Source: Vulcanimicrobiota bacterium (GTDB lineage: Bacteria > Vulcanimicrobiota > Vulcanimicrobiia > Eremiobacterales > Eremiobacteraceae). From it: a stretch of DNA of 64,000 nt. Below the pieces are notes generated by a model. The model searched no databases. It saw only the letters and a program-made list of their open reading frames with translations, and was not told where the DNA came from. The stretch spans positions 1 to 64,000 of the forward strand of contig JAFAKE010000070.1 of NCBI GenBank assembly GCA_019235715.1, in the 5' to 3' direction. Shown here piece after piece: positions 39,023 through 48,054 of this stretch (positions are counted from its first letter, which is position 1; every line of letters begins with the position of its first letter). Position numbers and translations under genes: made by a program.

Positions 39023-39044
39023 CCGCCAGTCGCTGAACTGGCGG
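39023..39044 (-). terminator. Hairpin terminator between convergent genes
   Basis: CCGCCAGT pairs with ACTGGCGG around CGCTGA. On the minus strand it follows the secreted-protein gene by about 70 bases and is trailed by TTCTGCTTTTG. It may also end the YdeI-DUF2277-mutase transcript from the other side. Confidence 0.55.
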
Positions 39045-39112
39045 CTTGAGAGTCCTCAGCGCCTCTCGGAGAAGAGCTTCGCCTCACTTCCTGAATTCTT
39101 GCGGGGCCGTTT

Positions 39113-39817
39113 TTACTGGTACTTGATGAGCTTCAATTCCACCGAGTAGGTGTTGGTGCTCTGTTTGGGCACGATGCTCATGAGGTTGTTCACGTAGACC
39201 GGCGTCTTGATGCGCGGATCGTAGAGGAAATTCGCTTTCTGAGTGACGGTGATGTAACGTCCGCTCTGCTGCTTAAGCGTGCCGTTGGAGTGGATGAGGA
39301 CCAACGGCGGCTGCTCGGGTACGACGCCCTTGTTCTCCAACGTGAAATCGCCGTTCCACGTCGAGACTTGACCGGCGAATCCGCGATTGACGCTCGGCGC
39401 GAACGACGCTTTGATCGTGTAGGTTGACTTCCAGTTCCCGCTCGAGCCGCCGGCGAGCGCAGCGAAATAGTTCTGGCCGAATAGCGGCAGAACGCTCGCC
39501 TGGATCACCGTCAAGTTATAGGGCGCTTTCGAGCAGGCGACATTTCCATTCGGATAGACTTCGCAATTCGCGCTTTGCTTGGGTTGCACCGCGTTCCACC
39601 ATTGGTCGGTCGCGGTCACACTCAAGCCCCCATCGGGTGCGACGCCGGTGACGTCGATCGTCGTCGTGCCGGTATTGCCACCCGACGCGGCAGCTTTGGT
39701 ATTCCAGCCGAATTCGTAGACCAGATGATGCGGCATATGTGCCGCGGCTCCAGCGAGCGCCGGCGAAACCGAAAGAAGTGCTGCACTGACGCATGCAACG
39801 ATGAGCGATCTACTCAC
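39113..39817 (-). CDS. Secreted protein, hypothetical
   Basis: The protein has 234 residues from the GTG giving MSRSLIVACVSAALLSVSPALAGAAA, with GGAGG about ten bases upstream; the open frame starts earlier but without signal-peptide logic. After the signal peptide it is rich in beta-strand and Asn/Thr/Gly (GNTGTTTIDVTGVAPDGGLSVTATDQWW), with two Cys (NCEVYPNGNVACSK) likely bonded. No family is recognised. It is probably periplasmic or surface-exposed. Confidence 0.65.
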   Translation of the reverse strand: MSRSLIVACVSAALLSVSPALAGAAAHMPHHLVYEFGWNTKAAASGGNTGTTTIDVTGVAPDGGLSVTATDQWWNAVQPKQSANCEVYPNGNVACSKAPYNLTVIQASVLPLFGQNYFAALAGGSSGNWKSTYTIKASFAPSVNRGFAGQVSTWNGDFTLENKGVVPEQPPLVLIHSNGTLKQQSGRYITVTQKANFLYDPRIKTPVYVNNLMSIVPKQSTNTYSVELKLIKYQ

Positions 39818-40045
39818 AAAAGAAGCCCTCCGGGAGTTCAAGTTGTCGTTCGAACTATCCGAGGTTCCTGCGCCACAACTGACTTTCCCGCGAGATCCAC
39901 GGCGGAACGCGCTTGCGTTCCATCCGGGGCGGGCATCCAGCGGCCAGTACGGATCGCGCAATAATTGACGCGCAAGCAAGACGGTTTTGCGGCGAAACAT
40001 CCCGCATCATCAATGGTTCGAACAAGCGTGCTATCGAAACTCCCC

Positions 40046-40558
40046 ATGGCTCACACAGGTCCGCACGAGAGGTTCGCATTGCACTTTGAGTTCACTGCGC
40101 AGATCAACGGCTCGCCCGACACGATCTTCGACTTGCTCGCCGACATGCCCAATTACGGCCGCTGGCTTCCGGGTTCAAGTGCGTATGGCGGAACGGTAAA
40201 CGTCACGCCATATCCGGTGCGTCTGGGAACGACATACCTGGATGCCGGGCCAGTCGAAAAGCCAGGCGAGGTCACGGAATTCGCGCGGCCGCATCGCATC
40301 GGATTCCATCATGTCGTCCAGATCCGCAGACCGTTTGCAACCGACGTGGACGCGCGCGTGCGTTACACGTTAGAGCCCAAAGACGGCGGCACGTTCGTCA
40401 CGCGCGATCTCGACCTCGGCATGGATCTGCGCGGTCTTCTTATGCTCGCTCGACCCTTGCTCGTCGTCGCTTTCCGCCGTGAGAACAGCAGAACGCTCGC
40501 GTGTTTGAAAGCGTTTGTCGAAAGAGCCTCGGCTGTTACTGACCGCGGTACGGCTTGA
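40046..40558 (+). CDS. SRPBCC (START-like) family protein
   Basis: The protein has 170 residues from the ATG giving MAHTGPHERFALHFEFTAQ. The helix-grip fold pattern is FTAQINGSPDTIFDLLADMPNYGRWLPG, then strand-rich TRDLDLGMDLRG and a long C-terminal helix. This is the polyketide-cyclase/dehydrase-type lipid- or ligand-binding fold. The ligand is unknown. Its 3' end overlaps the convergent S1/P1 nuclease gene by 23 bases. Confidence 0.8.
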   Translation: MAHTGPHERFALHFEFTAQINGSPDTIFDLLADMPNYGRWLPGSSAYGGTVNVTPYPVRLGTTYLDAGPVEKPGEVTEFARPHRIGFHHVVQIRRPFATDVDARVRYTLEPKDGGTFVTRDLDLGMDLRGLLMLARPLLVVAFRRENSRTLACLKAFVERASAVTDRGTA

Positions 40559-41519
40559 TCGTGCCGCTCGTCTGATAGGCCGTGAGCACGAGCGAGTCGA
40601 GCATCTGCGCTGCAGCGGCCAGACGCGCTGCTGTGAATCTCACGCCCTCATCGTGCGCCGGCGATGCGCCGTCGAGGTCGAACGCGCCGCGTTTCTGCAG
40701 TTGGTAGAACGGGACGACCTCATGCAGCGTCGCACCAAGGTATTGCTCGATATTCGACAACGGCACTGCCCCAAAGACCGGCGTCGTTCCAACAAGCGGC
40801 GTCACCAATGCCGGCGTGAGGAACTTCAGCACGAAATCGTCTTCGTAAGACGCATGCGTGGTGTTGGCGTTGGTATAGCCGTTCGGGTTTGGGAAGTCCC
40901 CCCAACCGTTGTAATGAACCGAAATGTGAAGCGGCTGGCTGCCATCGCCGACAAAATGGCCGAAGACGCCGATATCGTGGATTGTCAGCTCGCGACGACG
41001 GTCCAGCTCGGTTTGTGCTGCCGACCGCGCATCGCCAGTCGCGCCCGACAGCGCGTCTTCGGCGAATCGCTCGAGAGCAAAATCGGTGCGCACCTGCTCG
41101 TAGCCTTCAAGGATAGCGTAAGGCAGGAACCCGATTGTATACCCGTCCACGGGCGGCTCTGACCGATACAACGCCTCGAGGTAATCGTCGCGAGTTGCCG
41201 GTAATGCGTCAAGTGAGAACGTGCCCGCAATCCGGCCATCGTCGCCGACGTCTATGTAATGATCCGTGGACCACTCGCGATACCAGGCGGCTTCCTCGTC
41301 GCGCCCGACCTTGAGCCTGTCCTCTTCCGATTGTAGATAGACGATTTCTGACTTGGCCGCGTTCGATCGCACCCAAGCGGGCAGCGAGGCCGGCAGATGA
41401 GCGATCGCGGCTTGGCCTATGATCTCGTGGCCGCGCAGCCCCCATGCAAAAGCGGGCGACGCCGAGATCCAGAGGATCCAACATATGGCGGTTGCTCGAG
41501 CGGCGAACACGTGCATCAT
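40536..41519 (-). CDS. S1/P1-type nuclease (zinc-dependent, secreted)
   Basis: The protein has 327 residues with a signal peptide ending in SASPAFA, so that the mature protein starts WGLRGHEIIGQAAIAHL. The N-terminal Trp is itself a zinc ligand in this family. Further zinc ligands are seen in TDHYIDVGD and IHDIGVFGHFVGDGSQPLHISVHYNGWGD. Members cut single-stranded DNA and RNA or release 3'-phosphates outside the cytoplasm. A C-terminal region of helices closes the fold. It is divergent from TonB receptor 2, so it may supply nucleosides or phosphate for that transporter (inference). Confidence 0.88.
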   Translation of the reverse strand: MMHVFAARATAICWILWISASPAFAWGLRGHEIIGQAAIAHLPASLPAWVRSNAAKSEIVYLQSEEDRLKVGRDEEAAWYREWSTDHYIDVGDDGRIAGTFSLDALPATRDDYLEALYRSEPPVDGYTIGFLPYAILEGYEQVRTDFALERFAEDALSGATGDARSAAQTELDRRRELTIHDIGVFGHFVGDGSQPLHISVHYNGWGDFPNPNGYTNANTTHASYEDDFVLKFLTPALVTPLVGTTPVFGAVPLSNIEQYLGATLHEVVPFYQLQKRGAFDLDGASPAHDEGVRFTAARLAAAAQMLDSLVLTAYQTSGTIKPYRGQ

Positions 41520-41577
41520 TCTATCGGTGGGCCATTAAGGGACGATTATCCCGCTCGCGCGCTTGGGAATTCGCTGA

Positions 41578-41625
41578 GTTAACAAGCCCATAAAGTCGTT
41601 AACGCTCAAACAACTCGTCGTTAAC
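41578..41625. promoter_or_regulatory. Three GTTAAC boxes in the S1/P1-TonB divergent region
   Basis: GTTAAC occurs at 41578, 41598 and 41620, spaced 20 and 22 bases, about two helical turns. TATAAG follows at 41631 and may be a -10. The second and third copies share GTCGTTAAC. TTAACA-type hexamers recall Pho-box half-sites of PhoP/PhoB-like regulators, though spacing differs from the usual 11-base period. Nothing else of this kind is seen in other intergenic gaps of the window. Confidence 0.5.
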
Positions 41626-41691
41626 AGCGCTATAAGCTCGCGCGCGTACAGTTAGTTCCACATGCCCCGAGCTTCATATCGAGGTGAACAC

Positions 41692-44526
41692 GTGCGTATC
41701 TTTTCGCTTTCCGTCCGCGCGGTGCTGACCGCGCTCCTCCTGTTCGCACCGCTGCCGGTGCTCGCCGCGTCGTCGACCAACGGCAACCTCACGGGCCTCG
41801 TCACGACCGGCGGCGGGACCCCGCTCGGGGGCGTCGTGATCGCGATCTCCGGGGCGACGTCCGCGTCGACCTCCACCGACAGCAAGGGCGAGTTCGCATT
41901 CAACGACGTGCCGTCGGGCATCTATTCGATAACGGCGTCACATGCAGGCTACAACACAACGACGCTGACTGACGTGTTCGTCCTTGCGGGCTCGACATCG
42001 CAGATCTCTGTGCAGCTCGCACAGCAATCCTTCTCGTCGATCCGATCGCTCGGCCGCCAGACGGTGACGGCGCATCGCAGCGGTTTCAACACGACGCCAG
42101 CTTCCGTGGCGGTGATCACCCAAAACACGTACCGCGACCAGGGCCAAGTGCAGGTCATGCGCATTCTCGATCAGACGCCTGGCGTCGTCACCGGTCACCC
42201 GGGCACGAGCGCCAACAGCGCTGCACCGGGCGCGATCACCTTTGCCAACATTCGTGGCGGCTTGTCATTCGAAACCGCGTCGCTGATCGACGGCCATCCG
42301 GTTTCCGTGGGTGCATTCGGCGATTACGTCACGACGTTCCTCAATTCGTACTTGCTGCAAGACGTCGAGGTGATCAAGGGTCCCGGCGCATCCGCGCCCG
42401 AGATCAATTACGCGATCGGCGGCACCGTTAATTTCCGCACGCGCGAGCCCACGCGCAAGCCGGTCTACGCAGTCGATTACGGCGTCTACAGCTACAGCGG
42501 GTCCTTCTCCAATTTCTTAGCCTCCGGCACGACCGACAACGGCAAACTCGGCTACGTGCTCGATTACGCGGTGAACGGCACGAACGGACCCCTGTTCCAA
42601 AACGGCTTTGTCACGACGCTCTCGAGCAGCGTCATCATCAACAACATGCAGCAGCACGGGTTTACGACGAGCGCGACGGTCAACCCGACCATCCAGAACA
42701 ACCCATTCGCCGGCAACGCGACGCTGGTCGCGTGCTGCTTTCCGGTGAGCACGACGTTTGACAACAAGGGTGAGCTGGCCAAGTTCCGCTACAACCTTTC
42801 GAATTCGACGTCGGTGCTGGTCAGCTACCTGGGCAGCCAGACGTGGACCGAACAAAACGGCAATCACCTCAGCGAGATCCTTACGAACTTCGCGCCCGCC
42901 GCGGCCGGCAATTACAACGGGCCGATTCCGGCCGGGCCGCTCACGGTGGCGCAGAACATCTTCTTCCCGCCGGGCGAGTGGGAGATCAACAACGAGCCGA
43001 TCTTCCAGGCCGAGGCGCGGACGACCGTCGGTCACGATACGGCGCTGGTGCGCTGGTACTCTGCGAGCATAAACCGGTTGCAATACAACGCCCTCAACGG
43101 CCCCACCCAACCCTATGCGCAGACCATCAACCTGTACGGCACCGTCAATCTGCAGCCGACGCCGAATCCGGTGAACACGGCGACGCCTATTCCGGCACCG
43201 ACGCTGACGACGTTCCGCGGCCAGCCCGTGACCATCTCGGTGCCCGGCGCATACTTCGAGACCACCGAAGAGGACAAGCTGCACGGCGGCTCGTTCGAAT
43301 ACGATCATCCGCTTGGCGAAAGCGGTGACGTCCTCACGCTTGGCTACGACCAGACCAACTCGACGACGAACGCGTACAGCTACTCCGGTACGAGCACGAC
43401 GATCACGGTACCGGCAGGATCGTACCAGCATTTTGGCACGGTGCTGCTGCGCGGGTTCTTCGAGCTCAACCCCGATTGGCAGGTGCTACTGTCGAACTAC
43501 TACGGCATCTACACGACGCATTCGTCATACAACAACGGCGTGAACTTCCAGACGGCGACGAATTATCACTACGACGTGCGCGCGGGCTTCACGTATCGCC
43601 CGAACTCGAATCAATCGTGGCGCTTGGCGGTCGGCACCGCGCTGGCGCCGCCCTACCTCGCGCTCGTGTCGACGCCGAACTCGACGCCGACGCCCAATCC
43701 GGCGAATACGTTCGCGACTAACACGCTGAACAATCCGAATCTGAAGCCTGAGACCGCGTTCGGCGGCGATGTCGGCGGCGATCTGCGGTACGGAGACGGA
43801 TTCAACATCTTCTCGTGGGACGTGTACTCGACCGGCTTGAAGAATCAGTTCTTGAGTTCGCAGTTCGCCAACGGCACGGCATGCGTCCAACCCTTTGGAA
43901 CCCCGCCAGGCACGCCGTGCATCGTGCTGCCGCTGTTCACGACGCAGAACCAGAACCTCGGCAAAGCCTACTACGGAGGGATTGAGGCGTCGTTCCAGCG
44001 CCAGCCGAACGTCGGGCTGGGTTGGATCGCCCAAGGCGCGCTCATCCGCGGCTTCCCATACGGCATCCAGCCCAGCTTCTATGCGACGACCGCGGGGCCG
44101 GCCACCACGAACCTCGCGATCATCCCCGGCGTCAACTACTACTCGAGCGGCAATTCAGGCTCGCCTGGCGGCTTCAACGCGGTCTCCAACCAAAGCATTC
44201 CGTACGCGCAAAGCTATGGCGAGCTCAACTATCGCGGCGCGAATGGCTATTTCTATTCCCTCGGCACGACGTTTTACGGCAACAACAACTCGTACAACGT
44301 GGCGCCGTTCTTCGTCTGGAATGCGACTGCGCGGTTCCCGTTCAACGAGCACGGGTACATCCAGCTCTCGATCGACAATTTATTCAACAATCTTTCGGGC
44401 GTGGCGATCAATCAGTTCGGCGGCAACACGATTCCGCTCGCCAACGGCAAGATCGGGCTCGAGAACGGCAACACGGTTGGCCCCGGTACGCTGCGGATGT
44501 TCATCCACTATCAAGTGGGTGGGTGA
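41692..44526 (+). CDS. TonB-dependent outer-membrane receptor with carboxypeptidase-regulatory-like domain
   Basis: The protein has 944 residues from the GTG preceded by GAGGTGAACAC; the ATG ten codons earlier has no ribosome binding site. The signal peptide (about 1-24) is followed by a CarboxypepD_reg domain (about 30-115, GNLTGLVTTGGGTPLGGVVI ... FNDVPSGIYSITASHAGY), a plug (about 125-250, with VEVIKGPGASAPEINYAIGGTVNFRTREP) and a barrel that ends SIDNLFNNLSGVAIN...RMFIHYQVGG. It contains Pro-Thr-Pro linkers (PTPNPVNTATP). The plug/barrel order resembles siderophore-, nucleoside- or vitamin-type receptors. Substrate unknown; it is divergent from a secreted nuclease. Confidence 0.92.
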   Translation: MRIFSLSVRAVLTALLLFAPLPVLAASSTNGNLTGLVTTGGGTPLGGVVIAISGATSASTSTDSKGEFAFNDVPSGIYSITASHAGYNTTTLTDVFVLAGSTSQISVQLAQQSFSSIRSLGRQTVTAHRSGFNTTPASVAVITQNTYRDQGQVQVMRILDQTPGVVTGHPGTSANSAAPGAITFANIRGGLSFETASLIDGHPVSVGAFGDYVTTFLNSYLLQDVEVIKGPGASAPEINYAIGGTVNFRTREPTRKPVYAVDYGVYSYSGSFSNFLASGTTDNGKLGYVLDYAVNGTNGPLFQNGFVTTLSSSVIINNMQQHGFTTSATVNPTIQNNPFAGNATLVACCFPVSTTFDNKGELAKFRYNLSNSTSVLVSYLGSQTWTEQNGNHLSEILTNFAPAAAGNYNGPIPAGPLTVAQNIFFPPGEWEINNEPIFQAEARTTVGHDTALVRWYSASINRLQYNALNGPTQPYAQTINLYGTVNLQPTPNPVNTATPIPAPTLTTFRGQPVTISVPGAYFETTEEDKLHGGSFEYDHPLGESGDVLTLGYDQTNSTTNAYSYSGTSTTITVPAGSYQHFGTVLLRGFFELNPDWQVLLSNYYGIYTTHSSYNNGVNFQTATNYHYDVRAGFTYRPNSNQSWRLAVGTALAPPYLALVSTPNSTPTPNPANTFATNTLNNPNLKPETAFGGDVGGDLRYGDGFNIFSWDVYSTGLKNQFLSSQFANGTACVQPFGTPPGTPCIVLPLFTTQNQNLGKAYYGGIEASFQRQPNVGLGWIAQGALIRGFPYGIQPSFYATTAGPATTNLAIIPGVNYYSSGNSGSPGGFNAVSNQSIPYAQSYGELNYRGANGYFYSLGTTFYGNNNSYNVAPFFVWNATARFPFNEHGYIQLSIDNLFNNLSGVAINQFGGNTIPLANGKIGLENGNTVGPGTLRMFIHYQVGG

Positions 44527-44677
44527 TGCCCGGCGGGACTGTAGCCAAGACTTAATCGTAGCACAACGCGCGATTAACCATCGCGTGCTAGAGTAGAAGC
44601 GAGACGTCGGCGAGAGCGGCGCGGCCGCGATGGTGCGCATTCAACCGCTTCGTATCAGACGTGTCCGGTGCGGCAAT

Positions 44678-44702
44678 AAGGCAGGCCATAGCGGCCCGCC
44701 TT
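44678..44702 (+). terminator. Terminator-like hairpin after TonB receptor 2
   Basis: AAGGCAGGCC pairs with GGCCCGCCTT (one A-C mismatch) around ATAGC. It lies about 150 bases past the stop and is followed by GTTCC, so the U-tract is poor. Further upstream at 44552-44577, TTAATCG...CGATTAA forms another inverted repeat. Confidence 0.45.
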
Positions 44703-44746
44703 GTTCCGCTGAATGCTCCCTGTCTGAACGTCTAGCCCGGCGTTTC

Positions 44747-44775
44747 TTGCATTTCGTGCCGTGTCGTGGTACGCT
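44747..44775 (+). promoter_or_regulatory. Candidate promoter of the CDGSH/ferritin-like gene
   Basis: TTGCAT (44747-44752) and TACGCT (44770-44775) are separated by 17 bases. They resemble sigma-70 elements moderately. Downstream is a GGGAGG ribosome binding site and the ATG at 44812. Confidence 0.35.
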
Positions 44776-44811
44776 CTCGCTCATCCTCGCCCCGAAACCC
44801 AGGGAGGGTCT

Positions 44812-46818
44812 ATGAGCATTGCTCAGGACCGGTTGCCGACTGCACCCGCGAGCGCCGTCGCACCCGTCCGCACGCGCGATGAGCTGATCTATCTTCTGAC
44901 ACGAGCGTCTGAGCTCGAGCACAACCTCGCGTGTGTGTATTTGTACGCGGGCTATTCGCTCAAGAGCGACCTCGACGAAGGCGGGCTCAGCGCGGCCGAG
45001 CTCGACGCAGTGCGCGGATGGAAACGCAAGATCGCTCATGTGGCCGTTGAGGAGATGCTGCACCTCGCGCAGGTCTCGAATCTCATGACCGCCGTCGGCG
45101 GTGCGCCGCATTTCGGGCGCGCGCAGTTTCCGCTGCCGGCATCGGCATTTCCGTTTGGAATCAAGCTGACGCTCGAGCCCTTCTCGCAAGCTTTGATCGA
45201 CCGCTTGGTCGTATACGAGATGCCCGAAGAGGCGGTGCTGTTACAGCTTGAGGCCGGCCGCGCGGCAGAATATGTCGAGATGGGCAAACGTGTCGTCGGC
45301 GACTTCAATCGCTCCGACTGCATCCGCATCCAGAACTCACTCGAGCCATACGATATCGATTTCCGCACCGTTGGCGAATTCTATCATAAGATAGAATCGG
45401 CGTTCGATTGCATTCCGGCCGACCGGCTGTTCATCGGCGACCCGACCCTGCAGGCGAATCCGAACTACCTGGATCTGCCGAAAGATCTTGTCGAGATCAC
45501 CGATGTCGCGAGCGCGCGCAAAGCGATTGAGATGATCGTCGAACAGGGCGAGGCGCCGACCAAGGATCATCCGGACGCGCACTTCTCGGTCTTTGACTCG
45601 ATACGAAAGGAATATGCGGCGCTGACCCAAGCGGCGCAGAAAGAAGGCCGCACGTTCGACCCGGTGCGCCCGATGCTTGAAAATCCGAGCACGCGCGGCT
45701 TCGGCGAGGCGCCCGGGACGAACCGCATCACGGATCCGGTCGCGCAGGAGCTCGCGGGGTTGTTCAACAGCACCTACGACCTCATGCTGATGATGTTGCT
45801 GCGCTTCTTCGCGCACGGGGGCGAGACGGAAGAAGAGCTGCGCCTGCTGGCGCGCGGCACGCTGCGCATGATGGCGTCCGGATTGCGCCCACTTGGAGAA
45901 GCGCTCGCTAAGGCGCCTGCCGGCCCGCAGTATCCTGGTAAGACCGCCGGGCCCACTTTTGGGATCGCGCGCAGCGTGCATCTCCTCTCGCACAAAGACG
46001 CGGCCTGGATTTGGTTCCTCGAACGGCTCTACGACATCTCAAAACGCCTGACCAGGCTTTCCGATGAGACGAGCGTGCCGTCGGAGATTCCCGAAGCGGC
46101 CGCAGCGCTCGAATCGGTGGCAGAACACTTGACGCCCTTCATTCCGGCCAAGTTCGCGATGGCGATCCGCTCGGAGGCCGACGAGCGCAGTGCGCGCACG
46201 ACGATCCGTCCCGAGCTGAACGGCCCGTACATCGTCCGCAACCTGCGCAAGCTGACGAACTCGAAGGGCGAGACGCTGCCCGTGCGCCCCATCGTGGCGC
46301 TCTGCCGCTGCGGCGGCTCGAAGCTCAAGCCCTACTGCGACGGCACGCACGCGACGATCAATTTCTCGAGCGCGAAGGATCCGCATCGCGTCGCCGACCG
46401 GCTCGATCGCTACGAAGGCAAAGACATCACGATCCTCGATAATCGCGGCACGTGTTGTCATTACGGCAACTGCACGGACTGTTTACCATCGGTGTTCCAT
46501 CACGAAACCGACCCGTTCGTGACCGCCGATGGCGCAAGCGCCGACGACGTCGAGAAGATCGTGCGCGAATGTCCGTCGGGAGCGCTGGGTTTCATCCGTG
46601 ACGGCACGCAATACGCGGGGGAGGCGCGCGAGCCCGAGATCTACGTGGCCGCGAATGCCAGCTATTACGTGCGCGGCGGAATCGAGCTCGACGGCGAGCC
46701 GATGAACGCCGGGGCCAACCGCGAGCATTTCGCGCTATGCCGCTGCGGCCACTCGAAGAACAGGCCGTTCTGCGACGGCACGCATTGGTGGATAAAGTTC
46801 AGGGACGAAGACAACTAG
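44812..46818 (+). CDS. Multidomain protein: ferritin-like (VioB/iminophenylpyruvate dimer synthase type) + CDGSH + 4Fe-4S-like + CDGSH
   Basis: The protein has 668 residues from ATG with GGAGG upstream. The N-terminal ferritin-like domain (about 20-230) has a Glu-x2-His pattern in SELEHNLACVYLY and VAVEEMLHLAQVSNLM, as in the PF12902 family of violacein-type dimer synthases. After a helical region come a CDGSH zinc-finger-type iron-sulfur motif at about 498-513 (CRCGGSKLKPYCDGTH), a Cys-rich segment at about 548-560 (CCHYGNCTDC) with a later ECPSGAL, like a small Fe-S domain of Fer4_19 type, and a second CDGSH at about 643-658 (CRCGHSKNRPFCDGTH). This points to a cytoplasmic redox protein with a di-iron site and two [2Fe-2S] clusters; the reaction is unknown. 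Confidence 0.85.
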   Translation: MSIAQDRLPTAPASAVAPVRTRDELIYLLTRASELEHNLACVYLYAGYSLKSDLDEGGLSAAELDAVRGWKRKIAHVAVEEMLHLAQVSNLMTAVGGAPHFGRAQFPLPASAFPFGIKLTLEPFSQALIDRLVVYEMPEEAVLLQLEAGRAAEYVEMGKRVVGDFNRSDCIRIQNSLEPYDIDFRTVGEFYHKIESAFDCIPADRLFIGDPTLQANPNYLDLPKDLVEITDVASARKAIEMIVEQGEAPTKDHPDAHFSVFDSIRKEYAALTQAAQKEGRTFDPVRPMLENPSTRGFGEAPGTNRITDPVAQELAGLFNSTYDLMLMMLLRFFAHGGETEEELRLLARGTLRMMASGLRPLGEALAKAPAGPQYPGKTAGPTFGIARSVHLLSHKDAAWIWFLERLYDISKRLTRLSDETSVPSEIPEAAAALESVAEHLTPFIPAKFAMAIRSEADERSARTTIRPELNGPYIVRNLRKLTNSKGETLPVRPIVALCRCGGSKLKPYCDGTHATINFSSAKDPHRVADRLDRYEGKDITILDNRGTCCHYGNCTDCLPSVFHHETDPFVTADGASADDVEKIVRECPSGALGFIRDGTQYAGEAREPEIYVAANASYYVRGGIELDGEPMNAGANREHFALCRCGHSKNRPFCDGTHWWIKFRDEDN

Positions 46819-47513
46819 CCGAGGGCGTCGTCGTCCACTGGCTGAGCAGCGATGCGCTGCGGGTCTTCGAAAAGCCGTGCGAACACCGCGCCGAAGATAA
46901 AGCCGCCGACATGTGCCATATAGGCGACGCCGCCCGCCGCCTGTGAACCGGTCACCGGTCCGGCGACGATCGGCCCGATGTTGACGAGCTGCAATAGGAA
47001 CCACACGCCGATGAGCAGCGCAGCGTAGATGTACGTGACGCGCACGAAGACGAAGATCACCAACAGCGAACGGATCTGATCGCGCGGGTAGGTGACCAAG
47101 AAACCGCCCATCACTGCGGCGATGGCGCCGCTCGCCCCGAGGTTCGGCACCGTCGAGCTTGGATCGAACGCGACCTGTGCGAGCGCCGCCGCGATTCCGC
47201 CGAGCAGATAATAGATCAGGTAACGCCACCAGCCCATCGCGTCTTCGATCTCGGGGCCGAACGCCCACAGGAACACCATGTTGCCGAGTATGTGCGACCA
47301 GCTGCCGTGCATGAACATGGCGGTGAAGATCGTCTCGAGGTGCTTGCCTTGCGCGATGTCGGCGGGCACGAACGACCAGCGTTCGACGAACGGCTGCCCT
47401 GCGAACAGCTCGATGATGAACACGATGAAGTTGAGGACGATGATCGCAAGCGTGACGACCGGGAAGTTCGCCGGCCGCCGGGAGACGTCGCTAAGCGGGA
47501 TCACTCCGCCCAT
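46815..47513 (-). CDS. Rhomboid-family intramembrane serine protease
   Basis: The protein has 232 residues with six or so TM helices. The catalytic Ser lies in LGASGAI and the His in MAHVGGF; the loop FMHGSWSHILGNMVFLWAFGPEIEDAMG is the family hallmark. It cleaves membrane proteins within the bilayer; natural substrates are unknown. The first 15 residues are cytoplasmic. Its stop overlaps the 3' end of the convergent CDGSH gene by four bases. Confidence 0.93.
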   Translation of the reverse strand: MGGVIPLSDVSRRPANFPVVTLAIIVLNFIVFIIELFAGQPFVERWSFVPADIAQGKHLETIFTAMFMHGSWSHILGNMVFLWAFGPEIEDAMGWWRYLIYYLLGGIAAALAQVAFDPSSTVPNLGASGAIAAVMGGFLVTYPRDQIRSLLVIFVFVRVTYIYAALLIGVWFLLQLVNIGPIVAGPVTGSQAAGGVAYMAHVGGFIFGAVFARLFEDPQRIAAQPVDDDALG

Positions 47514-47545
47514 GTCGCTGTGAGCCCTCTGCTAATTACCGGCGC

Positions 47546-48025
47546 TCAGCGGTTTGCCGAGCGCGTGAGGTCCGGCGGATCCTGCCCGAGCGCCGTCGCA
47601 AGGTCGATCTGGTGGTCTTGCTCGTTCACCAAGATGCCCCGGATCTGCTCGGCCATCGCGAACTCGCCCAGCTCCTCGCACTGCCGCACGCGTTCGCGGT
47701 AGTTGCGGATCGTCTCGTTCTCGTTGTCGAGATCGAAGCGCAGCATATCCTTGGGCTTCTCAGAAAGCCGGACGGGCTTTGGCGTCGCCGTCGGCATTTT
47801 GCCGAGATAATCGATCTGGCGCGAGATGATCAGCGCGTGGTCGAGTTCTTGCTTCGCATGCATCTCGAGTTGATCGGCGATGCTCATGTATTCGGCGCCC
47901 TTGAGCACTTGCGAATACACGACGTATGCGATGATGGCCTGATACTCGCGCGCGAGATCCTCGTTGAGCAGCTGCGCGAGCCGATCGCGCGTGAGCGGAG
48001 ATCCGTTCGATTTCTGGCGGGCCAT
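47546..48025 (-). CDS. Ferritin-like di-iron protein (bacterioferritin-like)
   Basis: The protein has 159 residues from ATG with AGGAGAG upstream; the open frame continues upstream of the ATG but lacks homology. The four-helix pattern includes LLNEDLAREYQAIIAYVVYSQ, then MHAKQELDHALIISRQI with Glu and His ligands, and later AEQIRGILVNEQDHQIDLATAL. This is a ferritin-like di-iron carboxylate bundle, of the bacterioferritin/DUF2202-like type. It may store or detoxify iron or peroxide. It lies between rhomboid and an alpha/beta hydrolase on the same strand. Confidence 0.88.
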   Translation of the reverse strand: MARQKSNGSPLTRDRLAQLLNEDLAREYQAIIAYVVYSQVLKGAEYMSIADQLEMHAKQELDHALIISRQIDYLGKMPTATPKPVRLSEKPKDMLRFDLDNENETIRNYRERVRQCEELGEFAMAEQIRGILVNEQDHQIDLATALGQDPPDLTRSANR

Positions 48026-48054
48026 GCTTTGAGCTCTCCTATCGGCGCTGTGGG

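Noticed and set aside
42517..43431. 304-codon minus-strand frame inside TonB receptor 2
   Set aside because: Shadow frame, Arg-rich, no domain.
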